Of a DNA stretch of 64,000 bases, positions 53,781-61,920 are shown in pieces. The DNA lies in assembly GCA_017305195.1 (NCBI GenBank), contig JAFKMU010000061.1, forward strand, positions 1 through 64,000, in the 5' to 3' direction. The notes under the pieces were generated by a model. The model was given only the letters and a program-made list of their open reading frames with translations. It ran no database searches and had not been told where the DNA came from. This DNA is from Verrucomicrobiota bacterium. GTDB lineage: Bacteria > Verrucomicrobiota > Verrucomicrobiia > Chthoniobacterales > Terrimicrobiaceae. Position 1 is the first letter of the stretch. Every line of letters starts with the position of its first letter. A program made the position numbers and the translations under genes.

Positions 53781-53990
53781 ATGAAAACGTATCTGGATTT
53801 TGATCCCCGCAAGGGTTGGCCGTCGAGGAGCGGCCTGTTTTACGAGTGTCAGATCTGTGGCGATGTGATCGCCAGCGCTCCCGCAGAATACGCGAGATGC
53901 CGGTGCCGCAATTTTTCGATCGACGTCGATGCGGGTCGAATGGGCGCGAGGGATGAAGAGAAAGTGCGCCTCTTCGAGGAAGTGGGCTGA
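53781..53990 (+). CDS. CxxC/CxC mini-protein, paralogue 2
   Basis: 69 residues: MKTYLDFDPRKGWPSRSGLF, YECQICGDVI, then CRCRNFSIDVDAGRMGARDE and VRLFEEVG. Same cysteine spacing pattern and ending as the genes at 50440 and 55692 but the most diverged copy. GC-rich. Confidence 0.6.
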   Translation: MKTYLDFDPRKGWPSRSGLFYECQICGDVIASAPAEYARCRCRNFSIDVDAGRMGARDEEKVRLFEEVG

Positions 53991-54003
53991 GGGAGGTGGC
54001 TAG

Positions 54004-54516
54004 ATGCTAATGAAAAAGTGCCTATCATTGTTCGCTGCGTGTTTTTTTATCGGCCTTTTCAGCGCAAAGGCCGATGTGATGAGCACTCCTGAGGTGACAG
54101 CCATAGACGCTGTCTCAGTAGTCGTTGGGTTGTACGCAAAAGAGCACAATGGTCAGCTTCCCGTCTCATGGGATCAGCTGCGAAACGATATCGACCTGGA
54201 GAAATTGAATCAGAGTCTCGTTGGCTGGGCTGCTCATCCGATTGAGGATCACTATGCGTTTATTAATCAGCCTCTTTCACTGCCAGATTCGGAGGGAAGT
54301 CAGGTGTTGTTGATTCGAACGGTTCCACTGGAACGCGGTACGGTTAACCGCCAGCAGTGGAGATATTTAATTGTGCGTCGTGGAGATGGTCGAACGGTGT
54401 CCGTTAAATTGCCCGAGGAACGCGTGCAAACGATGCTTCAAAAAGCGGGGATCACGATCACTCCCAAGGCCGGTTTGCCTGCGATCGAAAGCGCCGAACG
54501 ACTCTCCGGCGGATAA
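54004..54516 (+). CDS. Hypothetical secreted protein
   Basis: 170 residues. Signal peptide LMKKCLSLFAACFFIGLFSA. GGGAGGTGG about six bases before the ATG gives a good ribosome-binding site. LPVSWDQLRNDIDLEKLNQS in the body resembles the pseudopilin-like C-terminal domains of this phylum, weakly. Function unknown. Confidence 0.55.
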   Translation: MLMKKCLSLFAACFFIGLFSAKADVMSTPEVTAIDAVSVVVGLYAKEHNGQLPVSWDQLRNDIDLEKLNQSLVGWAAHPIEDHYAFINQPLSLPDSEGSQVLLIRTVPLERGTVNRQQWRYLIVRRGDGRTVSVKLPEERVQTMLQKAGITITPKAGLPAIESAERLSGG

Positions 54517-54527
54517 AGGGCGGGTTC

Positions 54528-54761
54528 TTATTGTTTGTTTAGCTTTTCCTTGAGTTCCGCCTCGCTGAGTACGCGATAGTCGCCCGGGGGAGCGAGGAAC
54601 AAATAGAGGATGACGCCGAGGATATTGAGGGTGCAGAGCACGATGGTCCAGGTGATCTTGTCGGTGTCGGAGTAGTCTTTCCGGCGCAGGTGGGAGACGA
54701 GGGTGATGATCCAGATGAGGAATCCGAGCGCGGTGATGGTGAGGAAGGCGAGCGGGGACAT
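54528..54761 (-). CDS. PLDc_N-type small membrane protein
   Basis: 77 residues, two membrane helices; FLIWIITLVSHLRRKDYSDT and DKITWTIVLCTLNILGVILY match the phospholipase-D nuclease N-terminal (PLDc_N) family of two-helix proteins. Confidence 0.7.
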   Translation of the reverse strand: MSPLAFLTITALGFLIWIITLVSHLRRKDYSDTDKITWTIVLCTLNILGVILYLFLAPPGDYRVLSEAELKEKLNKQ

Positions 54762-55097
54762 GTCGTGATGGCGTTGGCTGAGGGTAGGGGATGAGGCTTA
54801 GAAAAGCCAGTCTAGCCTGTGGCAGGCTGCGCCTCGGCGACGATGGGCAGCCGGTTTAAACGCCTGGCGCATGAGGTAGATAGTGGTGGCCTCGGGGCAG
54901 AGCCGCCGCACGCCTGCCAGATCGGCAAGCCGGGTTTACCGAGGGGATGCACGCAAGGGAGTTCCGCGTGTTTCCCGATAAGGGATGATTTCTGACGCCG
55001 GGCGGCGATTTTTCCCGGTCTTGGTGCCGGTGGGGGAACTCAAATGCTGGTAGACGCCTGGGGGCTCCGCCCGCGACTGTCCATCTTCTCGAAGGTC
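54762..55097. other. Intergenic region, nothing recognised
   Basis: No repeat end of families R1-R5 and no credible frame. Confidence 0.35.
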
Positions 55098-55364
55098 ATG
55101 AATGAAAGAATCAAATCGCAGCTGATCGCGGGGCTGGAGAGGTGCTTGGATGATGGGCTGCGTAACATCGATAAGGTGACCTTGTTGGCTTACAGTCGGT
55201 ACGATCTTGAAACCGCCAAGGCCTGTCTTAAGCAATGGGCGTCGGAGGGGAAGCTGGAGATCCTCAAGCCGCTGGACGAGGCGCAGGATGACGAGCCGGT
55301 GGTAAGGATGAAGGCGTATATCGAGGGCAAAAGCCCGTGGCCCAATTGGCCGCCGAAGGACTGA
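55098..55364 (+). CDS. Small hypothetical protein, paralogue of the 50.1-kb gene
   Basis: 88 residues from MNERIKSQLIAGLERCLDDG. Residues 48-88 are nearly identical to the protein at 50080 (one Lys/Gln change), the first half differs. GAAGGTC precedes the ATG. Ends at WPPKD, probably the ancestral length; the copy at 50080 has lost this stop. Confidence 0.55.
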   Translation: MNERIKSQLIAGLERCLDDGLRNIDKVTLLAYSRYDLETAKACLKQWASEGKLEILKPLDEAQDDEPVVRMKAYIEGKSPWPNWPPKD

Positions 55365-55691
55365 ACGAACCGAGGGGGCTGAATCAACCGAGGGGGCGCA
55401 GAGGCGCGGGGGTTCGTTCCGGCGTCAAAGCCGCGGGTGAGGAATGAGCGCCGGTCGCGGGGCGTGTCGTGCGGGAAAGTGGGAGTCCGCCGTGGGGAGG
55501 CGCGGGGGCTTGGCCAGCGGGGGCGGATTGAGTGTGCCGCGCTCGGGGAAGGATGGGCGGAGCTGCGGCCCAGCAAAGGAGCCGACGTCGCACGGTCCTG
55601 ACAACTCCGGGCCAATCACGTCGCCGGGTGCGCGGTCATTCCGCCGATTGACGCGGGAGTGTCGGATGGTCCACTCTCGCGGAAAGCTATC
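55365..55691. other. Intergenic region with a hairpin
   Basis: GAACGAACC (55363-55371) and GGTTCGTTC (55412-55420) are perfect inverted repeats just after the previous gene, and could form a long-loop hairpin. No gene supported. Confidence 0.35.
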
Positions 55692-55898
55692 GTGAAAAAG
55701 GAACTCAGCTTTGTCAAAAATGGAGGTCTTCCCAACACGCCCAACAAATTTTTGGAATGTCTGGAATGCACCGGGATCGTCCCGCTTTTCTCCAAGGAAA
55801 ATACGCACTGCAAGTGCAATAACATCTGTCTCGATGTGGACTACGGTCGAGTGTCGATCCGGGACTGGGATAAGATCCGATTGTTTGAAGAGATCTAG
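55692..55898 (+). CDS. CxxC/CxC mini-protein, paralogue 3
   Basis: 68 residues from GTG: ELSFVKNGGLPNTPNKFLEC, LECTGIVPLFSKENTHCKCN, then IRDWDKIRLFEEI. Very close to the minus-strand copy at 50440 and identical to it in length, which also fixes the GTG as the start (the longer frame from 55659 is not conserved). Confidence 0.6.
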   Translation: MKKELSFVKNGGLPNTPNKFLECLECTGIVPLFSKENTHCKCNNICLDVDYGRVSIRDWDKIRLFEEI

Positions 55899-55978
55899 CG
55901 GCCCGAGCCCGGTGGGCGGTGGAAATGCGCGCCAGGAGTCCGATGCCACAGACGAGGCACGGGGCCGGGGGTGGGGGA

Positions 55979-56012
55979 CGGCTTTTTGATTTGTGACGAC
56001 GGACCTCGATTT
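55979..56012 (+). repeat. R3 right end
   Basis: CTTTTTGATTTGTGACGACG and GACCTCGATTTTCC; the start codon here is GTG and its frame closes (VTTDLDFPFL) before the gene at 56063. Confidence 0.5.
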
Positions 56013-56062
56013 TCCTTTTTTATGATCTGTGTTTTTAAATACTCAGGACTCCTCCGCGAGTG

Positions 56063-56398
56063 ATGACTGACGTGATACTGGATAGAAATGGTGAGGTGGT
56101 CGCGAACCTGCGACGGGTGACGTTTGACAGAGTAAGGAATGCTTATCTGGGGGATATTGAGTTTGTTGCCGCCCCTTTTGGTCTGCGGGATTTGCTGGCG
56201 CGGCTAGAAGAGATTGTAGAAGACCAGACGTTTGCGCTTTTAGATGATGTCCAGTCGGCTGTGGATGCCTTTGATCTGACTGTGCAGTTCGGCGACCATA
56301 CTAGAAGTATTATTCGTGACCTGTATGTTAATAAAAGTGGAGGATTTTCTTTTAGATTGGAGTGCTCAAATGAGAGGAAAACAGGGTCGGCCATTTAA
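56063..56398 (+). CDS. Small hypothetical cytoplasmic protein
   Basis: 111 residues. LDRNGEVVANLRRVTFDRVR followed by GDIEFVAAPFGLRDLLARLE; acidic, no signal. AT-rich codons. Not recognised; size and context suggest an immunity-type cassette gene. Confidence 0.5.
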   Translation: MTDVILDRNGEVVANLRRVTFDRVRNAYLGDIEFVAAPFGLRDLLARLEEIVEDQTFALLDDVQSAVDAFDLTVQFGDHTRSIIRDLYVNKSGGFSFRLECSNERKTGSAI

Positions 56399-56496
56399 TA
56401 TGAGAAATTCGCTGGATCAGTGTACCGACTGGGAGGAGGGTGGTTTGGGGGCAGTTCCTGGGGGGCAGTCGAAAAAAGCCAATCTGGCCCGACGCC

Positions 56497-56994
56497 ATGA
56501 AGATTTATAAAGCCATTATCATCGGTCTATTGGTGTTCTGCGATTCCTCTTTTGGTAACTGGACGTCGCCGCTGGATATTCTTCGTAAGCCTTTCCGTGA
56601 TGTTGAGGTTGCAAGGAATGGAATTTCCCTTTCACTTCCTGACAGCGGGGGGAGGTGGCTTATAATTAATTCCCAGGGGTCGAGGGTTGGAAAGTACGGG
56701 GAACGGGTTGAGGTGGATCAGTATGGAATGCTGGCTGAAAAACAACGGGCATTGAGGATTGCCATACTGGAAATAGCCGATGGGAGCAGAGTTCTTCTGG
56801 TAGAGGACATGTTTGACTCCCGGCCGTTTGGAGGGGGTTTAAAAATTGATTATTACACAGCTGTTTTGGGTGGGAACAATGAGCTGCTGGCACCGAGTTC
56901 CCAAGTTGAGAGCCTGGCAATAGATCTCTTTAAATCCCGGTATCCCCGGGGAAATGCGAAAAATACGGGTCAGGAGTCAAATATCAAAAGATGA
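56497..56994 (+). CDS. Small hypothetical secreted protein
   Basis: 165 residues; signal peptide MKIYKAIIIGLLVFCDSSFG. AT-rich codon use. The C-terminal residues (GQESNIKR) are encoded by the R3 left half at 56977, so the stop codon comes from the repeat, as in the Coa1-like gene. Confidence 0.5.
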   Translation: MKIYKAIIIGLLVFCDSSFGNWTSPLDILRKPFRDVEVARNGISLSLPDSGGRWLIINSQGSRVGKYGERVEVDQYGMLAEKQRALRIAILEIADGSRVLLVEDMFDSRPFGGGLKIDYYTAVLGGNNELLAPSSQVESLAIDLFKSRYPRGNAKNTGQESNIKR

Positions 56995-57264
56995 GACTCG
57001 GAACTGGTGGTGGTTTGGACGGTTTTTGAAGTGGAAAGGAGTCGGGCCTGTCATTTCCATATTGGACAGGGAGATGTGATGGAAACGCGACGAAGAACAT
57101 CGTTGCGGAAGGTCGATCAGCTCCGTGGATGGTTGGGATCGCAAAAGAGCTTCGCTCAATGACAATGGCCGCAAAATCCGGAATCGCCGCCGATCTTTCC
57201 ATGGGACGCCCAACCCGCGCAGGCAACCTGATCCGGGACATGTAAATTATAGGCCCGACCCCTT
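56977..57264. repeat. R3 left half followed by a complete R2 element
   Basis: AAATATCAAAAGATGAGACT near 56980 is R3. The R2 copy has GGAGTCGGGCCTGTCATTTC at 57038-57057 and ATGTAAATTATAGGCCCGAC at 57240-57259 as imperfect inverted ends, 227 bp in all. No transposase start remains inside. The remainder up to 57408 is non-coding. Confidence 0.55.
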
Positions 57265-57408
57265 GACTCGGAGACCGACAAGGGGGCGATTTCTGCGGGT
57301 TTTTCACGGATATGCATCTGGTTGTATTTACCGGGAGTATTGCCTTGCCAGCGGCGGCGGAGGAGGGGGATAGTCGGCGCGAATTTCTGTAATACTGACG
57401 CGCTGAGA

Positions 57409-58128
57409 ATGAGCATCCGGGTGATGGTGGTCGATGACATCGAGGTCGAGCGGCGGCTGCTGCGCGGCCTGATCTCGGCGCATCGTGAGCTGGAGCTGGT
57501 GGGTGAGGCGTCGAGCGTGGATGAGGCCCGGGTGGAGATCGAGCGGTTGAAGCCGGATGTGGTCTTCCTGGATGTGCAGATCGGTGAGTCGGATGGTTTC
57601 CGGCTGCTGCGCGGGCTGGGCTGGCGGCCGGCGGTGGTGTTTGTGAGCGCGTGGCCGCATTATGCGATCGATGCGTTTGCGGTGGAGGCGGTGGATTATT
57701 TGTTGAAGCCGGTGACGGGGGCGCGGTTCGCCGCGACGGTGCAGAGGCTGTTGCGGGTGCTGGCTGGCGAGGGGGGCTTGGCGGTGCCGCTGGGGGCGGG
57801 CGACCAGATCTGCCTGGCCTCGACGATGTCGTCGCAGGTGGTGCCGGTGGCGATGATCCGCGCGCTGGTGGCGGACGGGGATTTCACGCGGGCGCTGCTG
57901 GCGGGAACGCCGGAGGTGCTGGTGTGCCGGAGGCTGGGGAGTTTTGAGGAGGAGCTGCCGACACCGCCTTTTGTGCGGCTGGACCGTTCGCTCATCGTGA
58001 ACCAATCGTGCATCGACCGCCTGGACCGGCAGGGGCGCAATGCGGCGCGGCTGTGGATGCGGAGCCTGCGCCAGCCGATCGAGATCGGGCGCACGGCGAT
58101 CGAGCGGCTGCGCGGGCTGATGCCCTGA
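57409..58128 (+). CDS. LytTR-family response regulator
   Basis: 239 residues. Receiver: Asp9-Asp10, phospho-acceptor Asp55 in VVFLDVQIGESDGF, Lys100 in YLLKPVTG. The C-terminal LytTR DNA-binding domain contains FVRLDRSLIVNQSCIDRLDR. Partner kinase not adjacent; the hybrid sensor at 59056 is the nearest kinase but is separated by a membrane-protein cassette and repeats. GC-rich. Confidence 0.85.
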   Translation: MSIRVMVVDDIEVERRLLRGLISAHRELELVGEASSVDEARVEIERLKPDVVFLDVQIGESDGFRLLRGLGWRPAVVFVSAWPHYAIDAFAVEAVDYLLKPVTGARFAATVQRLLRVLAGEGGLAVPLGAGDQICLASTMSSQVVPVAMIRALVADGDFTRALLAGTPEVLVCRRLGSFEEELPTPPFVRLDRSLIVNQSCIDRLDRQGRNAARLWMRSLRQPIEIGRTAIERLRGLMP

Positions 58129-58295
58129 CGGGGAGACTGGAAGTTTTCAGGGGTTCAGTTTTCAGACTCCGCGCGGAGGGCGGGGCGCTTTTCATGTGGT
58201 GGGGCAATGACACAGCAAGGGGGCTGCGAGAAATCTTTTCCGGGGCTTGGCATCGGGCAACGGGCCGACGAAAGCGCTCCTGGGAGATTCTCGGG

Positions 58296-58331
58296 TTTTC
58301 ATCGAGGTGAAAGAGCATGTACGCTGACCTT
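58296..58331 (+). repeat. R1 right end before the 58.3-kb gene
   Basis: TTTTCATCGAGGTGAAAGAG, then ATGTACGCTGACCTTT. Confidence 0.6.
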
Positions 58332-58349
58332 TGTTTGCGAGAGAGATGA
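58317..58349 (+). promoter_or_regulatory. Leader reading frame of R1 end, overlapping the next start
   Basis: GAGGTGA followed by ATG at 58317: MYADLCLRER and stop TGA at 58347-58349, which shares ATGA with the gene start at 58346. Same geometry as at 50051-50083. Confidence 0.45.
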
Positions 58350-58723
58350 TCGGAATTCGTGTTTTAAGCTCGGTACTTTTGGTGCTGCTGGCGCTACTCG
58401 CTCTGCCCTGGGCTCTCTACGGAGCGGCGATGTCCGCATTCGAACCCTCCAGCAATAATAATACGCACCTGCCGCCTCAAATCTTTGCTCTGGCGATCAT
58501 TGTCTTTGTGCTGCTTCCGGCCATTGTGATCTGGATACCTCGAAAAGCTGCGCTCATTTTCGGAGGCCTCGTTTTATTGCCTCCTGCCGCAATCGCGCTC
58601 CTCTTGGTCTGGGCCGCGCCCGTTGCTGGATTCCTCGCGAGTTTGCCGATCGGACTTTGGTATTTTGGAGCGGTCTTCATTTGGAAACGGCTCCAGGCTT
58701 CGACGACCGAGCAGACTTATTGA
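58346..58723 (+). CDS. Small membrane protein
   Basis: 125 residues with about four membrane helices (MIGIRVLSSVLLVLLALLAL; FALAIIVFVLLPAIVIWIP; a long hydrophobic stretch after residue 70; LPIGLWYFGAVFIW). Unknown function. A 3' fragment of a second copy lies at 48400-48474. Translation may be coupled to the R1 leader frame. Confidence 0.6.
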   Translation: MIGIRVLSSVLLVLLALLALPWALYGAAMSAFEPSSNNNTHLPPQIFALAIIVFVLLPAIVIWIPRKAALIFGGLVLLPPAAIALLLVWAAPVAGFLASLPIGLWYFGAVFIWKRLQASTTEQTY

Positions 58724-59055
58724 AGGTTTGCCGAGGAGGCAAAGAGAGAGCAAACTCCCGGATAGCCGCCCATCTTCCCATGGGCGACCGAATCCTCGTA
58801 GGCAATCTGCATCCGGGGCATGTAAATTATAGGCCCGACCCCTTTTCCGGACACAGGGTCATGCCGCCCCAATGTGGTGCCTTTAGCTCGATCAGGTGTT
58901 ACCTATGTTCTGAACCTGATTTCCCGCCTTCGCCAAGGCCGCGCCGTCGCGTCATTCCCGCGCAGTCTGAAAACTGAAAACTGAAACCGCCCCTTTCCAG
59001 AAAGGGCGTGGCGTAAGGAAAACTTCCGACTTCCGCGATCCCACTTCCGCCTTCG
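58724..59055. other. Intergenic region with R2 and TTTTCAG repeats
   Basis: R2 end at 58779-58844 (GTAAATTATAGGCCCGACCC) and an inverted TTTTCAG-type copy near 58962-58985. No gene. Confidence 0.5.
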
Positions 59056-60867
59056 TCAGCCTGTGGCGATGGCAGGGCTGGCGGCGATGGGCAGGCGCAC
59101 GGTGAAGGTGGCGCCGGTGCGGCCGTCGCTCTCGACGGAGATGTCGCCGCCGAGGAGGCGGGCGAGGTCGGCGGAGATGGAGAGCCCGAGGCCGGTGCCG
59201 CCGTAGCGGTGGGCGATGGTTTGATCCGCCTGGGCGTAGGGGGTGAAGATGCGCCCGATCTGCTCGGGGGTGAGGCCGGGGCCGGAGTCGACGACCTCGA
59301 GGATGAGCTGCCGGTCGCCGGAGGTGGCGGCGGGCTCGACGGAGGCGTGGAGGCGGACAAAACCCTCGTCGGTGAATTTCAGGGCGTTGGTGATGAGGTT
59401 GGAGAGGATCTGGCGGAGCCGCAGGGGATCGAGCGGGAGGGTCGCGGGCACGGCGGGGTCGACCTCCAGGCCGAGGTCGAGGGACTTCAACTGGGCGGAG
59501 GCGCGGAAGTGGGTGATGATGGAGCCGAGGAAATCGCGCACGTCCACGGGCTGGAGCTGGATGGCGACGGCGCTGCCGGATTCGATCTCGGAGTGGTGGA
59601 GGATCTCGTCGACGGTTTGCAGCAGGGTGTTGGCCGAGGTCTGGGCGATGGCGGCCACCTCCTCGCGGGTGGCGGGGTCTTTTTCCTCCCGCCAGAGGTG
59701 GAGCGAGCTGATGATGCCGGAGAGGGGCGAGCGGACCTCGTGGGCGAGCACGGCGAGGAAGCGCGTCTTGGCCTCGCTGGCGCGGGTGGCGGCGACCTCG
59801 GCCTCGCGGCGGGTGCCGACCTCGCGGTGCAGGCGGCGGTTCATGTACATGGTGACGAGCGCCCAGCCGCCGGCGATGAGGGCGAGGGCGGCGGCGATGC
59901 CGATGGGCCAGGCGTAGCGGCGCCAGTCGATGCGGGGGTCGCGCTCGTAGACGAAGCCGTCGAGCGGCTGGTGGTGGGGCATCATGCCGAGGTCGGCGTA
60001 GGTCTCGGCGATGGCCTGCCAGCGGCCGGGATTCACATAGCCGATCTCGATGAGCTCGGGGTGGATGAGCTTGCGGGTTTCCTCAGCCTCAAAGAGGAGA
60101 TGGTCGCGGCTCTTGCCCCGCGGGTAGGTGGCGAGGATGTAGGTGACGATCTCCTCCGGGTGCTGCATGGCGTAGACCCACCCGCGCACGGAGGCGTCGA
60201 CGAAGGCCTTGGCCCGCTCGGGGTGCTCGCGCATCTCGGTCTCGGAGGTGAAGAGATTGTCGCCGTAAAAGTCAATACCCGCCGTGCGCGGGCTGAAGGT
60301 GAGGTACGGCACGCCCTCGGCCTTGAGCTTGTAGGGTTCGTCGGTCGAGTAGGCCGACATGGCGACGGCGTGGCCATTGAGCAGGTCGTGCTCGTCAAAG
60401 GTGTGGGGGAGGATCTTCAGCCGCGCGGGGTCGACGCCCTCGTTGCGGAAAAAGGCGAGCAGCTCGGCCGCGCCCTTTTCCATCATGATGGGCTTGTCCG
60501 CCAGCGACTGCACATCCTCGATGCCCGAGCTGGCGGGCGTGAGCAGGACAAAGGGCGAGTGCTGGTAGATGACGGCGAGGACGACGACCGGCTGGCCCTG
60601 CGCGCGCGCCAGCACGAGATCCGAGGTGCCCACGCCGTACTGGGCCCGGCCCGAGACGACCTCCTTCACGGTATCGGTCTCGGTGTCCGCCTCGCGCAGC
60701 TCGACGTCGAAGCCCGCATCGCGGTAGTACCCCTGGGTGACGGCGGCGTAGTACCCGGCAAATTGAAACTGATGCCGCCACTTCAGCTGCAGCACCACCT
60801 TGTCGAGGGCATGGGCAGACGTGCTGAGCAGCGCCGCTGCCAGCATGGCAAATATCACCCTCTTCAT
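59056..60867 (-). CDS. Hybrid NMT1-like substrate-binding / histidine kinase sensor
   Basis: 603 residues. Signal peptide MKRVIFAMLAAALLSTSAHA; residues 25-315 form an NMT1/THI5-like periplasmic binding domain (LQLKWRHQFQFAGYYAAVTQ). One membrane helix (about 323-345), then a coiled region and kinase: His376 in LAVLAHEVRSPLSG, N box SNLITNALKFTDEG, DSGPGLTPEQIG, GGTGLGLSIS. A thiamine-precursor-like or other small nitrogenous ligand is suggested by the binding-domain family; ligand unknown. No receiver domain follows; the LytTR regulator at 57409 is a candidate partner. Confidence 0.85.
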   Translation of the reverse strand: MKRVIFAMLAAALLSTSAHALDKVVLQLKWRHQFQFAGYYAAVTQGYYRDAGFDVELREADTETDTVKEVVSGRAQYGVGTSDLVLARAQGQPVVVLAVIYQHSPFVLLTPASSGIEDVQSLADKPIMMEKGAAELLAFFRNEGVDPARLKILPHTFDEHDLLNGHAVAMSAYSTDEPYKLKAEGVPYLTFSPRTAGIDFYGDNLFTSETEMREHPERAKAFVDASVRGWVYAMQHPEEIVTYILATYPRGKSRDHLLFEAEETRKLIHPELIEIGYVNPGRWQAIAETYADLGMMPHHQPLDGFVYERDPRIDWRRYAWPIGIAAALALIAGGWALVTMYMNRRLHREVGTRREAEVAATRASEAKTRFLAVLAHEVRSPLSGIISSLHLWREEKDPATREEVAAIAQTSANTLLQTVDEILHHSEIESGSAVAIQLQPVDVRDFLGSIITHFRASAQLKSLDLGLEVDPAVPATLPLDPLRLRQILSNLITNALKFTDEGFVRLHASVEPAATSGDRQLILEVVDSGPGLTPEQIGRIFTPYAQADQTIAHRYGGTGLGLSISADLARLLGGDISVESDGRTGATFTVRLPIAASPAIATG

Positions 60868-61106
60868 AGGCCCGGGAGTCATCAGCACGGTATCCCTTAT
60901 TCCTCAAGGGGGGCTATCAGGGGGCAATGCTAAGGGGCAAGCAAAATGGGGGCTAATATTAGTGCAACATTGCGCTGAGCGGAGGGTTCGCTGCGAGGGA
61001 AAATCACGGCAGTTCCGGGCGGCGCTGCCGGGTTCATGGAGTTCTCTGCCGGACTGGTGGAGCGGGCGTTGATCTTTGACGGAAACCTCCTACGGGATGC
61101 ACGCAG

Positions 61107-61775
61107 ATGAAGACATCGCTGACCAAATCATCGCTGTTGGGGGCTGCATGCGTGATCCTTCTCGGGGCGAGTGCCGCGACGGCCGATACGATCATGAGCA
61201 CGCTGTCCTCCCCCTCGCCGACCGGGGTTTCCGTGACTGCAAACGCCTGGTATGCGATGAAGTTCTCGACCGGAAGCACCGGGGCCGACCTGCGTTCCTT
61301 GCAGCTGCATCTCGACGAAAGCAAGGCGGTCAGCCAGTGGCTCGGCTCGTCGATTTATCTCTATGCGAGCGATGGCTCCGCAGGCGCTCCCGGCACCCGT
61401 CTCGCCACGTATGCCATTTCCGACGTGGATACCATTTCGACTTTTGGCAGCCTGACCAGCGACTATGCGCTGGCTGCATCCTCCAGCTACTGGCTCGTCG
61501 CCGCCCCCGCCGCAGACTCCGCCGCCGCCTCCTACTACCTGTCCACCTCCGCCACCTATTCCGTGGATACGATGTCGGAGTACCAATTCTACACGTCCAG
61601 CAACGTGGCCTACACCACCAACAAAGGCACAAGCTGGTTCGTTTTATCCAACCCTGGCGTTCCGCTCGTCTCTCTCAGTACGAACGCCGTTCCGGAACCG
61701 GGGACCTTTGCCCTGCTGGGCCTGGGAGCCGCCAGCGGGCTGTATTTCCTGCGTCGGCGCAGCCGCGCCGCCTGA
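61107..61775 (+). CDS. PEP-CTERM sorted secreted protein
   Basis: 222 residues. Signal peptide (1-27), a beta-sandwich body rich in Ser/Ala/Tyr (YLYASDGSAGAPGTRLATYA; choice-of-anchor type), C-terminal VPEPGTFALLGLGAASGLYF then LRRRSR. Exosortase substrate, likely surface or extracellular. Confidence 0.85.
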   Translation: MKTSLTKSSLLGAACVILLGASAATADTIMSTLSSPSPTGVSVTANAWYAMKFSTGSTGADLRSLQLHLDESKAVSQWLGSSIYLYASDGSAGAPGTRLATYAISDVDTISTFGSLTSDYALAASSSYWLVAAPAADSAAASYYLSTSATYSVDTMSEYQFYTSSNVAYTTNKGTSWFVLSNPGVPLVSLSTNAVPEPGTFALLGLGAASGLYFLRRRSRAA

Positions 61776-61920
61776 TTCCGCGAGCGCGGCTCAGCGGGTT
61801 TGGGGTCGGCGGCGTCGGGAACAACATCCGCGCACCCCGTGTTTTCACCTTTGTGCGCAGCCATTCATTCCTCGTGCTTTCGGCGCGGAATCTGCTACGT
61901 ACTTTTACGAAAGACGACTC

